From Kaistella sp. SH40-3 (GTDB taxonomy: Bacteria; Bacteroidota; Bacteroidia; Flavobacteriales; Weeksellaceae): a stretch of 64,000 nt of DNA. Numbering within the stretch: position 1 is the first letter of the stretch; the number at the start of each line of letters is the position of its first letter. The stretch is from the NCBI RefSeq assembly GCF_030686865.1, contig NZ_JAQYUS010000001.1, positions 620,001 to 684,000 on the forward strand. Reading direction: 5' to 3'. The notes under the pieces are model-generated. The model did no database searches. It was not told the origin of the DNA and was given only the letters and a program-made list of their open reading frames with translations. The position numbers and the translations under genes are program-made. Below, piece after piece: positions 9,633 to 19,197 of the stretch.

Positions 9633-10964
9633 ATGTATAGTTTTTCACCTAAATTAAGATTATATTCAATCGTATTTGTCGTTCTAGGACTAGTTCTTTT
9701 CGGAGCTGGTTACTTTATGAATCATGGAGTAGACGATACCCAGATTGGACATATGATGGAACAAGTGCATGCTGGCGGAAATCATGCTCCTTCTAATTCT
9801 GCCGAAATGGTGGGACCTCAAGATGAAGCTGCCCATTTAGAACATGCAAAAATGCAGTTCAAAAACCAACCTTTAGCAGCCATTCATACCGTTGCGGTAT
9901 TTTTGTTTGCATTAAGTTGTTGTGCAATGTTTTTCTATGCTATTCAAAATGCATCGCACGCCGGTTGGTCAATTATAATTTTAAGAGTGATGGAAGCAGT
10001 TTTCTCTGTTGTTCCTTATGCTGGTGCAATCATCATCGTAATTATGGTGTTGAACGTTTCCCATATGGGACATCTTTTCCACTGGATGGATGGAGATTTA
10101 ACTGATCCGAAAAGTCCACACTTTGATCCTATCCTATTCGAAAAGAAAACATTCTTGAATATTCCTTTCTATGTAGTTAGAACCCTAATTTACGTTATTG
10201 GTGCATCTTTCTTTGCCTGGAAATTGAAATCACTTTCTAAAGAAATTGATGCAACTAAAAGCCGAGCAACTTACGCTAAATATTACAGTTGGAATGTTGG
10301 TTATATCGCTTTCTTCGGGTTTGCTTCTGCAGCTTGGGCTTGGGATTGGTTGATGTCTATTGATCCACACTGGTATTCTACTATGTATATATGGTATGCA
10401 ATGGTGAGTGCTTTGGCAACATCGATTGCAGTAATTATGATCATCAGTGTTTATCTTAAGAAAAAAGGATTTTTACCTCATTTTAATGATAACCATTTAC
10501 ATGATCTAGGGGTATTCTTATTTGCTTCAACAATGTTATGGACGTACACTTGGTTTGCACAGTTCATGTTGTATTGGTATGCAAACATTCCGGAAGAAGT
10601 AAATTATTTCTATGGAAGATTTGAATATTATGGATGGGCATTTTGGTCAATTTTGTTATTCAACTTTGCAATTCCATTATCGGTGATGGTAAGTTCAAGT
10701 ATTAAGAGAAACTATACCGTAATGACTACTATGGCAGTAATCGTAATCTGTGGACATTGGTTGGTATATTACAATATGGTAATGCCTGGAACCGTTGGTC
10801 CGTACTGGCAAAACATCACTGGATTACTTACAAATCTTGGTGCAGTAATGTTCGGTTTAGGTTTGTTTGTATTTGTAGTATTTACAACTTTATCTAAATT
10901 GAAACTTATTCCAGAAGGTAATCCTTACCTACACGAATCAAAAATATATGAATATCCTTTCTAA
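9633..10964 (+). CDS. actF: alternative complex III subunit ActF, membrane protein
   Basis: 443 aa, about ten transmembrane helices, related in fold to ActC/NrfD. Visible hallmarks are the first helix (FVVLGLVLFGAGYFMNH), an N-terminal periplasmic His-rich loop, and helix pairs such as FGFASAAWAWDWLMSIDPHW and TMLWTYTWFAQFMLYWYANIPEE. Last gene of the act operon, closed by a hairpin at 10989. In many Bacteroidota I would expect cytochrome oxidase genes here; none follows in this window. Confidence 0.94.
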   Translation: MYSFSPKLRLYSIVFVVLGLVLFGAGYFMNHGVDDTQIGHMMEQVHAGGNHAPSNSAEMVGPQDEAAHLEHAKMQFKNQPLAAIHTVAVFLFALSCCAMFFYAIQNASHAGWSIIILRVMEAVFSVVPYAGAIIIVIMVLNVSHMGHLFHWMDGDLTDPKSPHFDPILFEKKTFLNIPFYVVRTLIYVIGASFFAWKLKSLSKEIDATKSRATYAKYYSWNVGYIAFFGFASAAWAWDWLMSIDPHWYSTMYIWYAMVSALATSIAVIMIISVYLKKKGFLPHFNDNHLHDLGVFLFASTMLWTYTWFAQFMLYWYANIPEEVNYFYGRFEYYGWAFWSILLFNFAIPLSVMVSSSIKRNYTVMTTMAVIVICGHWLVYYNMVMPGTVGPYWQNITGLLTNLGAVMFGLGLFVFVVFTTLSKLKLIPEGNPYLHESKIYEYPF

Positions 10965-10988
10965 ATTTTAGAATTTATTCAAAAACAT

Positions 10989-11016
10989 AATCCCGGCGTT
11001 TGTCGGGATTTTTTTA
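10989..11016 (+). terminator. intrinsic terminator of the act operon
   Basis: Stem AATCCCG / CGGGATT (10989-10995 and 11004-11010) followed by a T run, 25 bp after the actF stop. Confidence 0.85.
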
Positions 11017-11024
11017 TAAATTTG
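11017..11024 (+). promoter_or_regulatory. -7 box upstream of the lipoprotein-apt pair
   Basis: TAAATTTG, an exact TAnnTTTG match, starts one base after the act terminator and lies 20 nt before the ATG at 11044. Confidence 0.55.
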
Positions 11025-11043
11025 TTAGAAACCAAAATAAAAG

Positions 11044-12246
11044 ATGATTCAAAATACTAAAACGTCTGTTACACCTATAACTGCCCTTTTAAAGAAGGGT
11101 AGATTTATGTTTTTCGCATTATTAATGTTTTTGATAAGTTGTAAAAAAGATGCAGTTGATGCTACTACAACCAAGACTTTGCAGTCAAGCATCAATGATA
11201 TGGCTTCGAGTTTAAATACATTGCAGCAAGTGAAATTTAATGAAGCGCTATATATTTTGAAAACGTTCGGTGTAGATGCCGAAGGGGAAACCAATGAGTT
11301 GAAAGCGCTGGGTGTTTTAATTAATGGGAAAAAAGTACCGGAAATATTTTCTTTAGCCGATCAGGTTGCGCAAAAAAACGGAATTGAATGGTCAAGTGCC
11401 GGTCCACCTTCTTTAGGTGAAATGAATATCTTTGGAAACGATCAGGCAAAGGTATTCGATCCGAATGATATTCAGGCAACTTCTTTAAATGTCAATATAA
11501 CGAATGTAGGTAACAATGAAGTTTTAGGTCCACAATCACTTCAAATTGTTCCGAGATTAGTTGATGCAAAAGGAAATGTTGCTGACTTCTCGGGTGGAGG
11601 ATTAGAAACCGTCCTCGAAGTGTACAGTGGTGGTAATAGAATATATACTGCCAGAAATTTAATGCAGGACAATAATTTTAAAGGGTTCAATTTAAAATTT
11701 GCTTCACTTCCTTCTCAAAAGATGATAGATCAAAAGATCGATGTTACGGTCTCTGTTAAAACCACCAAGAAGATCTTTAAGATGTCTAAAATCGGCGTGT
11801 TAGTAAATCCAAAGGCACTGCTTATGCCAGTGGCAGATCCTGCCGAGAATCCTGCAAATACCGATGAGGATGTTATTGCAATCTCGCCAGATGCTACAAG
11901 TGGAACTCCAGATGTTAAAGTTGCGCCTACCGCAGATCCAAAAACACTTGTATCTAAGTTTTTAAATAATCTTTCTGCCCAAAATCTTCGTGGAGCTTAT
12001 GATGTAGCCGATAATCCAAATTGGGGATCTTTTGAAACCTTTTCTAATCCAACTTCAGGGTTTGGTGGAGTCAAAAATATTAGTGTAAAAAATATGACGA
12101 CCAACAGCACTTCTGCAAATTCTGCGAGCGTAAATGCAACCTATGATATTACTGATAAGGAAGGAAGAACAACCGCGGTGCAAGTAACTTTTGGTTTAAA
12201 GAATGTTAATGGTGACTGGAAAATTTCAAGTTATAAAATCAATTAA
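11044..12246 (+). CDS. lipoprotein of unknown function with C-terminal NTF2-like-looking domain
   Basis: 400 aa. Lipoprotein signal: a basic n-region (KKGR, about 17-20), a hydrophobic core and LISCKK (Cys at about 33). The long n-region favours the ATG at 11044 over the ATG at 11107, which would leave no positive charge before the core. The middle part (about 40-290) contains beta-rich segments (LNVNITNVGNNEVLGPQSLQIVPRLVD). The last about 100 residues (VSKFLNNLSAQNLRGAYDVADNP ... NGDWKISSYKIN) resemble the NTF2/DUF4878 fold often seen at lipoprotein C-termini. Two bases separate it from apt, so they share a transcript; a functional link is not evident. Function unknown. Confidence 0.85.
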   Translation: MIQNTKTSVTPITALLKKGRFMFFALLMFLISCKKDAVDATTTKTLQSSINDMASSLNTLQQVKFNEALYILKTFGVDAEGETNELKALGVLINGKKVPEIFSLADQVAQKNGIEWSSAGPPSLGEMNIFGNDQAKVFDPNDIQATSLNVNITNVGNNEVLGPQSLQIVPRLVDAKGNVADFSGGGLETVLEVYSGGNRIYTARNLMQDNNFKGFNLKFASLPSQKMIDQKIDVTVSVKTTKKIFKMSKIGVLVNPKALLMPVADPAENPANTDEDVIAISPDATSGTPDVKVAPTADPKTLVSKFLNNLSAQNLRGAYDVADNPNWGSFETFSNPTSGFGGVKNISVKNMTTNSTSANSASVNATYDITDKEGRTTAVQVTFGLKNVNGDWKISSYKIN

Positions 12247-12248
12247 AA

Positions 12249-12782
12249 ATGAATCAGCAACTTATTCAAGATTTAGAAAATACAATACAAAATATCCCAG
12301 ATTTTCCAAAACCTGGAATTCAGTTTAAAGATATTACGCCGATTTTTCTCAATCCTAAACTTTACGAACAAGTGATTGCAGATTTAGCGAATTTCAGCCG
12401 CGGAAAGATTGATGCGGTTTGCGGAATAGAAAGTCGCGGTTACCTTTTTGGGATTGCAATTGCAGTCGCCTTAGATGTGCCTTTTATTCTTATTCGTAAA
12501 AAAGGAAAACTGCCACCTCCTTTTGTAGCACAAAAATATGATTTAGAATATGGTTCTGCAGAAATAGAAATGCGAACTGGACAAATTCAAGCTGGACAAA
12601 GAATCCTCATCCACGACGATTTACTGGCAACTGGCGGAACAACCGAAGCCGCTGCACATCTGGTTCAAAAGCAAGGCGCAATCGTTTCTCAGTTTAGTTT
12701 TCTGATTGGACTAAAGGACTTGCAGGGCGAAGATCGACTCAAGAAATTTAATGCAGAAGTTCATCAGATCTTACAATATTAG
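12249..12782 (+). CDS. apt: adenine phosphoribosyltransferase
   Basis: 177 aa, the usual length. Converts adenine plus PRPP to AMP in purine salvage, in the cytoplasm. The PRPP-binding motif ILIHDDLLATGGTTEAA (about 117-133), the N-terminal IPDFPKPGIQFKDITPIF segment and GIESRGYLFG are all present. Sits 2 bp after the lipoprotein gene and is closed by a hairpin at 12807. Confidence 0.97.
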   Translation: MNQQLIQDLENTIQNIPDFPKPGIQFKDITPIFLNPKLYEQVIADLANFSRGKIDAVCGIESRGYLFGIAIAVALDVPFILIRKKGKLPPPFVAQKYDLEYGSAEIEMRTGQIQAGQRILIHDDLLATGGTTEAAAHLVQKQGAIVSQFSFLIGLKDLQGEDRLKKFNAEVHQILQY

Positions 12783-12806
12783 ATTAATCCAACTAAAGAT
12801 GTCAAT

Positions 12807-12836
12807 AAAAAAACGGGCTTTTTAGCCCGTTTTTTA
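12807..12836. terminator. bidirectional intrinsic terminator between apt and sufD
   Basis: Stem ACGGGCT / AGCCCGT (12813-12819 and 12824-12830) flanked by A and T runs, so it can end both convergent transcripts. Confidence 0.88.
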
Positions 12837-12855
12837 TGATTTATTTTTATTATTC

Positions 12856-14175
12856 CTAAAATATATCTTCAAACTCCATATCTACTTCTAATTTTTCTGC
12901 CAGAAGTTTGGAGATTTTAACTCTAAGTGGTTCGATATCGATGTTTTCCATCGCGTCGTTTGCGAAGGCGAACAATAACATTGCCTGCGCTTCTTTCTTG
13001 GAAATTCCACGGGCACGAAGGTAAAACAAAGCGTCTTCGTTCAACTGACCAACCGTACAACCGTGTGAACATTTCACGTCATCTGCGAAAATCTCCAATT
13101 GTGGCTTGCTGTCAATCGATGCGCCTTCGTCGAGCAAAATATTGTTGTTTTGTTGATAAGCATTGGTTTTCTGAGCGATTTTATCTACATAAACTTTACC
13201 GTTGAAAACCCCGTGAGATTTGCCTTTGTAAATTCCTTTGTAGTTTTGGTAACTCTCGCAATTTGGCGTTTTATGGTGAACTGCGGTATGATGATCGACC
13301 AACTGTTCGTCATCAATAATTGTGATTCCATTCATGAACGAGTTAATATTCTCGCCGTTATGAATAAAATCTAAGTTATTACGGACTAATTTTCCACCGA
13401 ACGAAAACGTGTTAACGGTCGTTAAACTGTCATGCTCCTGTTTTGCAAAAGTGTGATCCATCATGTAAGACGTGTTGCTGTCATTTTGTACTTTATGCCA
13501 ATCTGCTTTTGCATTTTGGTAAGTGAAAATTTCAGTAACAGAATTGGTGAACACGTAAGTTTCATCGAAGTTATGGTGACTTTCAATCACTTCAATTTTA
13601 GCACCTTCTTCTGCAATCAGTAGATTACGGGTATTATAGAATGTGTTTTCGTCTTGATTTTGAGAGATGTAGAAAACGTGAATTGGTTTTTCAATCACGA
13701 CATTTTTTGGAACTTTCAAGAAAAAGCCCATCTTGCAATAAGCCGTATTCAAATTGGTGAATGCTAAATTTTGGTCAGCAAGGGTATTGAAATAATGTTC
13801 GAAAACATCTTTATGTTTCGGATCATTCAAAGCGTAATTGAAAGAAAGTAATTCTACATTTTCAATTGAAATTTTTGATAACTCTTTGTGTAACTGTCCA
13901 TTAATAAAGACAATCCAGTCAAAATTTTCTTCGCCCAAATGCAGTTCTGCAATCTGTTCTTTAGAAATCGTATGCGCTTCTTTCGGGAAGAAATTGTAAT
14001 TCTTCTCGGTGATTTCTCTTAAGTTCGTGTATTTATATTCCTCGTCTTTTTTAGTTGGAAAGCCAAAATGAAAAAACTTTTTCAAGGCGGCATTTCGAGT
14101 CTCATCCAGAAAACGGTGTTGAAGCGTGTCTAAAAAAGCAGCGTGGTTGTTTTGTATATTTTCTAATAGAGCCAT
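12856..14175 (-). CDS. sufD: Fe-S cluster assembly protein SufD
   Basis: 439 aa, SufD/SufB superfamily. Forms the SufBC2D scaffold on which Fe-S clusters are assembled, in the cytoplasm. The N-terminal helical part (residues 1-100, FFHFGFPTKKDEEYKYTNLREI) is followed by the right-handed beta-helix core and a C-terminal motif with CSHGCTVGQLNEDALFYLRARGI, matching the conserved SufD/B active face. Last gene of the operon, 57 bp after sufC. Confidence 0.95.
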   Translation of the reverse strand: MALLENIQNNHAAFLDTLQHRFLDETRNAALKKFFHFGFPTKKDEEYKYTNLREITEKNYNFFPKEAHTISKEQIAELHLGEENFDWIVFINGQLHKELSKISIENVELLSFNYALNDPKHKDVFEHYFNTLADQNLAFTNLNTAYCKMGFFLKVPKNVVIEKPIHVFYISQNQDENTFYNTRNLLIAEEGAKIEVIESHHNFDETYVFTNSVTEIFTYQNAKADWHKVQNDSNTSYMMDHTFAKQEHDSLTTVNTFSFGGKLVRNNLDFIHNGENINSFMNGITIIDDEQLVDHHTAVHHKTPNCESYQNYKGIYKGKSHGVFNGKVYVDKIAQKTNAYQQNNNILLDEGASIDSKPQLEIFADDVKCSHGCTVGQLNEDALFYLRARGISKKEAQAMLLFAFANDAMENIDIEPLRVKISKLLAEKLEVDMEFEDIF

Positions 14176-14232
14176 TGTATTGATTTGAAATTCGACATTT
14201 TAAAAGGAAATTTGTGGTTTACAAATTCCAAA

Positions 14233-14976
14233 TTAATTCAAAAGCCAATCGTATCCTTTGTCTTCTAATTCTAAAGCAAGTGATTTATCACCGGTTTTGA
14301 TGATTTTCCCATCGGCTAAAACATGAACAAAATCTGGCTCGATATAATCTAAAAGTCTTTGGTAGTGCGTAATTAACAAAACAGCGTTTCCTTCTTTTCT
14401 AAAAGAATTCACTCCGTCTGCAACAATTCTCAAAGCGTCAATATCTAATCCTGAATCGGTTTCATCCAGAATTGCCAACTTCGGATTTAACATCATCATC
14501 TGGAAGATTTCATTTCTTTTTTTCTCGCCTCCCGAAAATCCTTCGTTTAATGAACGGTTTAGAAACTCTCTTTTAATGTTCAATTTTTGCGAGTTTTCTT
14601 TTACCAAAGCCAACATTTCTTTTGCTGACATATTTTCTAAACCTTTTGCTTTTCGGTTTTCGTTAATGGCCGCTTTGATAAAGTTCGTTACGGTAACTCC
14701 GGGAATTTCTACCGGATACTGGAATGAAAGGAAAATTCCTTCATGTGCTCTTTCTTCCGGAGCATCTTCAACGATGTCTTTTCCTTCGAAAAGGATTTCT
14801 CCGTCAGTTACTTCGTATTCTTCTTTTCCTGCGATAACAGAAGCAAGGGTTGATTTCCCGGCTCCGTTTGGTCCCATGATGGCGTGAACTTCACCTGGAT
14901 TTATTTGTAGGTTGATCCCTTTTAAGATCTCTGCTCCGTCTTGGATTCTAGCGTGTAAGTTGTTAATTTTTAACAT
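14233..14976 (-). CDS. sufC: Fe-S cluster assembly ATPase SufC
   Basis: 247 aa ABC-type ATPase of the SufBCD scaffold. Walker A GPNGAGKST (about 36-44), the SufC-typical LSFQYPVEIPGVT, signature FSGGEKKRNEI and Walker B LAILDETDSGLD are all intact. Lies between sufB (121 bp upstream) and sufD. Confidence 0.97.
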   Translation of the reverse strand: MLKINNLHARIQDGAEILKGINLQINPGEVHAIMGPNGAGKSTLASVIAGKEEYEVTDGEILFEGKDIVEDAPEERAHEGIFLSFQYPVEIPGVTVTNFIKAAINENRKAKGLENMSAKEMLALVKENSQKLNIKREFLNRSLNEGFSGGEKKRNEIFQMMMLNPKLAILDETDSGLDIDALRIVADGVNSFRKEGNAVLLITHYQRLLDYIEPDFVHVLADGKIIKTGDKSLALELEDKGYDWLLN

Positions 14977-15097
14977 AATATGAAATGAGGTAATTAGATA
15001 ATTTAAAAGTTAATTACTTCCTGTTTTTTTACTGTTGTGATATATAAATTCTTTAAAAAAAGTTTTGAAATGATTGTTCAAATTGAACAATTAATTT

Positions 15098-16549
15098 TTA
15101 TCCAACACTTCCTTCTAAAGATATTTCTAATAATTTCTGTGCTTCGATGGCAAATTCCATTGGTAATTTATTCAATACTTCTTTTCCGAAACCGTTGACG
15201 ATCAAAGCAATTGCTTTTTCTGTACTGATTCCTCTTTGGTTGCAATAGAAAATTTGATCTTCACCAATTTTTGAAGTAGTTGCTTCGTGCTCTAATTGTG
15301 CCGTCGGATTTTTAACTTCGATATATGGGAAAGTATGTGCGCCACATTCATTACCCATTAATAAAGAATCACATTGTGAAAAGTTACGTGCTCCTTTTGC
15401 AGAAGGCATCATTTTCACTAATCCTCTATAGGAGTTGTTTGATTTTCCAGCGGAGATTCCTTTAGAAATAATCGTTGATTTTGTATTTTTCCCGATGTGA
15501 ATCATCTTGGTTCCTGTATCAGCATATTGATGATGATTGGTTACTGCGATTGAATAAAATTCTCCAATAGAGTTATCACCTTTCAAAATACAACTTGGAT
15601 ATTTCCAGGTTACGGCAGAACCGGTTTCAACTTGTGTCCAGGAGATTTTTGCGTTTTTCTCACAAATTCCTCTTTTTGTTACGAAATTGAAAACTCCACC
15701 TTTACCTTCTGAATCTCCAGGATACCAGTTTTGTACAGTTGAGTATTTTATTTCAGCGTCATCCATTGCAATTAACTCAACAACCGCTGCGTGCAGTTGA
15801 TTTTCATCTCTTGCAGGTGCAGTACAACCTTCTAAGTAAGATACATAACTTCCTTCATCAGCAATGAGCAAAGTTCTTTCAAACTGCCCACTTCCTGATT
15901 TGTTTATTCTAAAGTATGTTGAAAGTTCCATCGGACATTTAACGCCTTTTGGAATATAGCAGAAACTTCCGTCTGAAAATACGGCAGAGTTTAGTGCTGC
16001 GTAAAAGTTATCTCCTCTTGGAACAACTTTTCCGATATATTTACGAACCAATTCCGGATAATCACGAATTGCTTCTGAGATTGCACAGAAAATAATTCCT
16101 TTCTCTTTTAGTGTTTTTTGAAACGTAGTTTTTACAGAAACGGAATCAATTACAATATCCATTGCAACACCTGAAAGTCTTTTCTGTTCCTCAATATTGA
16201 TGCCCAATTTTTCAAAGGTTTTCAATAATTCCGGATCAACTTCATCTAAACTTGCTAATTCCGGTTTTACGGTTGGTGCAGAATAATATCGAATTGATTG
16301 AAAATCAGGTTTTTCGTAAGTCACATTAGCCCAATCAGGCTCTTCCATTTTCAACCACATTCTATAGGATTCCAATCGCCATTCCGTCATCCATTCCGGT
16401 TCTTCTTTTTTAGCAGAAATCATCCGCACGATATCTTCAGATAAACCTGTCGGAAAATCGTCATATTCAATATCCGTGGTAAAACCGTATTCGTATTTTT
16501 GATTTTCAAGATCAACCCTAAGGTCGTCTTCAGTATATTTTGTAGCCAT
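15098..16549 (-). CDS. sufB: Fe-S cluster assembly protein SufB
   Basis: 483 aa, normal length. Scaffold subunit receiving sulfur and iron in the SufBC2D complex. Conserved segments include [39 protein letters not shown] and [26 protein letters not shown], which supply the Cys residues linked to cluster building. Starts 18 bp after the A-type carrier gene. Confidence 0.97.
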   Translation of the reverse strand: MATKYTEDDLRVDLENQKYEYGFTTDIEYDDFPTGLSEDIVRMISAKKEEPEWMTEWRLESYRMWLKMEEPDWANVTYEKPDFQSIRYYSAPTVKPELASLDEVDPELLKTFEKLGINIEEQKRLSGVAMDIVIDSVSVKTTFQKTLKEKGIIFCAISEAIRDYPELVRKYIGKVVPRGDNFYAALNSAVFSDGSFCYIPKGVKCPMELSTYFRINKSGSGQFERTLLIADEGSYVSYLEGCTAPARDENQLHAAVVELIAMDDAEIKYSTVQNWYPGDSEGKGGVFNFVTKRGICEKNAKISWTQVETGSAVTWKYPSCILKGDNSIGEFYSIAVTNHHQYADTGTKMIHIGKNTKSTIISKGISAGKSNNSYRGLVKMMPSAKGARNFSQCDSLLMGNECGAHTFPYIEVKNPTAQLEHEATTSKIGEDQIFYCNQRGISTEKAIALIVNGFGKEVLNKLPMEFAIEAQKLLEISLEGSVG

Positions 16550-16567
16550 TTTAAAAAATTAAAAATT

Positions 16568-16897
16568 TTATAGCGAGAAACTCTCACCACAACCGCAAGT
16601 TCTGTTTGCATTCGGATTATTGAACACAAAACCCTTCCCATTCAATCCTGCTGAGAATTCAAGTATTGTTCCTGCTAAATAAAGGACTGATTTTTTATCG
16701 ATAATAATCTTGATGCCGTTATCTTCAAAAACCTGATCTGAATCAGTTTTTACATTATCAAATTTCAGAACATATTCTAAACCGGAACAACCGCCGCTTT
16801 TTACACCGACTCTTATATAATCTTCCAAAGGATTGAAACCGTCTTCAGTCATTAACTGAATGGCCTTTTCTTTTGCCAGATCGCTTACTTTAATCAT
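16568..16897 (-). CDS. sufA: A-type Fe-S carrier (HesB/IscA/SufA family)
   Basis: 109 aa with the three ligand cysteines of A-type carriers: C37 in SGGCSGLEY, and C101 and C103 in CGCGESF. Delivers assembled clusters to target proteins. First gene of the sufA-B-C-D operon on the minus strand. The order differs from E. coli sufABCDSE in that sufS and sufE are not here; sufS lies at 46369-47589 and no SufE was seen in the window. Confidence 0.93.
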   Translation of the reverse strand: MIKVSDLAKEKAIQLMTEDGFNPLEDYIRVGVKSGGCSGLEYVLKFDNVKTDSDQVFEDNGIKIIIDKKSVLYLAGTILEFSAGLNGKGFVFNNPNANRTCGCGESFSL

Positions 16898-16925
16898 TGT
16901 TTTTATTTAGACTTATTTTAGATTG

Positions 16926-16933
16926 CAAAATTA
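16926..16933 (-). promoter_or_regulatory. -7 box of the suf operon
   Basis: On the minus strand TAATTTTG matches TAnnTTTG, 29 nt before the ATG of the A-type carrier. No clear -33 TTG at normal spacing. Confidence 0.45.
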
Positions 16934-16966
16934 CTAATAATATAATGAAATTCAAATTTGCTTCGG

Positions 16967-16974
16967 TATATTTG
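16967..16974 (+). promoter_or_regulatory. -7 box upstream of the GLPGLI gene
   Basis: TATATTTG, exact match to TAnnTTTG, 71 nt before the ATG at 17045; a TTTG lies at 16947-16950 but the 16-nt spacer is short. Confidence 0.4.
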
Positions 16975-17044
16975 TCTATCGATGATATAGACACCTTTAT
17001 TTAACTTTTAGGAATAATTATTATCAAAAAACAAATTATTAAAA

Positions 17045-17845
17045 ATGAAAAAAATAACTCTTCTAATGTTGGGGATTTGCTCCCAAATAATTTTTGCTCA
17101 AGCGAATCGTTTTGTCTATCAGGTAACCATGAAACCAGACTCCACAGATCGCGCTACCACTAAAACAGAAACTGCAAATCTTGATGTTTCGGCAAATGGT
17201 TCTATTTTTTATGCTGAAAATCGAATGAAGAGAGACTCCATCATGGGCAGAATGAGACAGACAGGAAGTTTTAATTTCGATCGAAGTCAAATGCAAGGCT
17301 TAAGAACGAATCTTGATTTCCTTATTGAAAAAGATTATAAAACAGGAAAGAAATTATATAAAGCAAGAATTCTACGGGATCAATATGCTTACGAAGAAGA
17401 CCGACCAATGGACTGGAAAATTCTACCAGAGACGGCCAAAATTGGGGAGTACAAAACTCAAAAAGCAGAAACTCAGTTTGCAGGAAGAACTTGGTACGCT
17501 TGGTTTACGACCGAAATACCTTTTCAGGATGGGCCGTATAAGTTCTCTGGCTTACCAGGTTTAATTGTTAAAGTTGAAGATTCTAAAGGCGATTACAGTT
17601 TCGATTTAAAAGAAGCCAAAAAAATTAATGAAATCGCCAGTTTTGATCAGAGAGGAAATACGATTGCTGTTAAAAGAGCTGCTTTTGAAAAACAACAGGA
17701 GCAGTTTAGAAAAGATCCAATGGCTGCAATGGCTACAATGGGAAATCAAATGAGAATTACGATGGATCCTAATCAGCGCAAGCAAATGGAAGATCGACAA
17801 AAAGAGGAAACTAAGAAAAATAACAATCCGATTGAATTAAAATAA
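17045..17845 (+). CDS. GLPGLI family exported protein
   Basis: 266 aa. Signal peptide (1-19, ending IIFAQA). The family-naming motif FSGLPGLIVKVED is present (GLPGLI at residues 169-174), preceded by the usual WYAWFTTEIPFQDGPYKF. The C-terminus is Met/Gln/Lys-rich (about 215-266). The family is confined largely to Bacteroidota and its function is unknown; some members sit beside TonB receptors. Here it is a single gene, divergent from suf, ending at a strong hairpin. Confidence 0.92.
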   Translation: MKKITLLMLGICSQIIFAQANRFVYQVTMKPDSTDRATTKTETANLDVSANGSIFYAENRMKRDSIMGRMRQTGSFNFDRSQMQGLRTNLDFLIEKDYKTGKKLYKARILRDQYAYEEDRPMDWKILPETAKIGEYKTQKAETQFAGRTWYAWFTTEIPFQDGPYKFSGLPGLIVKVEDSKGDYSFDLKEAKKINEIASFDQRGNTIAVKRAAFEKQQEQFRKDPMAAMATMGNQMRITMDPNQRKQMEDRQKEETKKNNNPIELK

Positions 17846-17851
17846 AGCATA

Positions 17852-17888
17852 AAAAATCCCGGTTAGCAATTGTTAACCGGGATTTTTG
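17852..17888. terminator. bidirectional intrinsic terminator
   Basis: Long perfect stem AAAAATCCCGGTTA / TAACCGGGATTTTT with a short loop, between the convergent GLPGLI and L,D-transpeptidase-like genes. Confidence 0.9.
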
Positions 17889-17899
17889 TTTTAAACGTG

Positions 17900-18664
17900 T
17901 TATATGTTTTCTTCTGTCTTCAGCCATTTTGAACTCGATAAATAATGTTCATCTGGATAGTAAATAAAAAGACAATTCTTTCCTTTAATGGTATTAATAA
18001 TCGGTTCAGCCAACGCTCTCGGAACAGCAGGACAACCCCAACTTCTACCCAAACGTTTCTGACTTTTTATAAAACCTTCGCTTACATAATCGGCTCCGTG
18101 CATTACAATTGCTCGTTTAAAAGCAGCGTCATTATAACCAGAATCCATTCCCAATAATTTCAACGAATAACCATTAGAACCATTGTAAGTGGTTTCGGTG
18201 ATAAAAAATCCAAGACTGCTTTGCAAAGAACTTTCGGTATTTGAGAATTTCTGAGCGAACTCTTCACCCGTGTTTTTTCCGTGTGCGACGAGAGAATTAT
18301 AGAGTACTTTCTTTTCATTCAAATCAATGACCCAAAGTCGCTTCTCCTTTGAAGACAAGGAAAAATCGCAAATGGTCAGGAGATGAGAATCTTCATCTAA
18401 TTTTCCTTCTTTTTTAAGATTCGTAAATCCTATAAATGCTTTTGAAAAAACGTCGGATTGGAGTTGATTGATATTTTCGAAACCGATGGAGGAATAAATT
18501 TCTTCCGCGTAGGCTGCGGTGGTTTTCGGTTCGGATTCTACGACTAAATTTTGTTCTTGTGTTTTTGTGCTGGTTTCTATTGGTTCTCTCTTTGAATCTT
18601 CTACTTTTAAGAAAGAAGTAGCGAAAAATAAAACAGGAACCAATATTAAAAGGACTTTATTCAT
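17900..18664 (-). CDS. exported murein L,D-transpeptidase-like (YkuD_2 type) protein
   Basis: 254 aa. Signal peptide (1-20). The catalytic region shows H189 in IVMHGADYV and C211 in SWGCPAVP, the His/Cys pair of L,D-transpeptidases, with the conserved AHGKNTG upstream (about 127-133). These enzymes cross-link or trim peptidoglycan stem peptides, or attach proteins to them, in the periplasm. This is the shorter variant common in Flavobacteriia; the exact substrate is unknown. Stands alone between two terminator-flanked plus-strand genes. Confidence 0.85.
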   Translation of the reverse strand: MNKVLLILVPVLFFATSFLKVEDSKREPIETSTKTQEQNLVVESEPKTTAAYAEEIYSSIGFENINQLQSDVFSKAFIGFTNLKKEGKLDEDSHLLTICDFSLSSKEKRLWVIDLNEKKVLYNSLVAHGKNTGEEFAQKFSNTESSLQSSLGFFITETTYNGSNGYSLKLLGMDSGYNDAAFKRAIVMHGADYVSEGFIKSQKRLGRSWGCPAVPRALAEPIINTIKGKNCLFIYYPDEHYLSSSKWLKTEENI

Positions 18665-18793
18665 TCAATATTATGTTAAGTGATTTTCAGTTGGCAAAAT
18701 TACAATTAATTAGTTATCAAGCAATTGGAAGGTGGTTTTTTAACTTTATTTAAGAAGATTTAACGATAATCAGGTTAGTTCGATTATATTTAT

Positions 18794-18801
18794 TAATTTT
18801 G
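18794..18801 (+). promoter_or_regulatory. -7 box of the HMA-receptor locus
   Basis: TAATTTTG lies 8 nt before the ATG at 18809, so the transcript would start within a few bases of the start codon. No convincing -33 TTG is seen. Confidence 0.5.
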
Positions 18802-18808
18802 CAAAAGC

Positions 18809-19183
18809 ATGTCAAGAACTTTGAAAATATTTTTTATCGTTTTGGGATTAGGAATTTTCATCCTTCCCAAGCAGATGATTTATGCTCAAACGACTTTGGA
18901 ATGTTGCGATCAGAAATCGACAAAGGAAGATTGTTGCAAAACAGAAAAAACCAAATCTTGTCATTCTGATCTTTCAAAAAACAAATCTGAGAAAGATAAT
19001 TGTGGTGATGATTGTACCAATTGTCATTCTTGCACGGTTAATTTCGTGATGAATTATCTTACGCCAGAATTTAATTCAAATTTAAAAAGAAATTTCTTTA
19101 TTCAAGATCTTAATTTTGAGTACGGAAATTCTTATTTCTCTTCTAATATTCAAAACATTTGGCAACCGCCTAAAATAGGTTAA
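18809..19183 (+). CDS. small Cys-rich exported protein preceding an HMA-TonB receptor
   Basis: 124 aa. Signal peptide (about 1-26, ending IYAQ). The mature N-terminal half is a dense Cys/Lys/Asp segment with CC pairs, CHS and CHSC motifs (ten Cys within about 45 residues), well suited to binding soft metals such as Cu, Zn or Ag. The C-terminal half is Cys-free and ends WQPPKIG. In overall plan (signal, CC motifs, C-terminal PP, next to a TonB receptor) it recalls the HYC_CC_PP family of Bacteroidota, but the HYC motif itself is missing, so I do not assign it firmly. A 68-bp spacer with an inverted repeat separates it from the receptor. Confidence 0.8.
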   Translation: MSRTLKIFFIVLGLGIFILPKQMIYAQTTLECCDQKSTKEDCCKTEKTKSCHSDLSKNKSEKDNCGDDCTNCHSCTVNFVMNYLTPEFNSNLKRNFFIQDLNFEYGNSYFSSNIQNIWQPPKIG

Positions 19184-19197
19184 CACATTCGATTACA

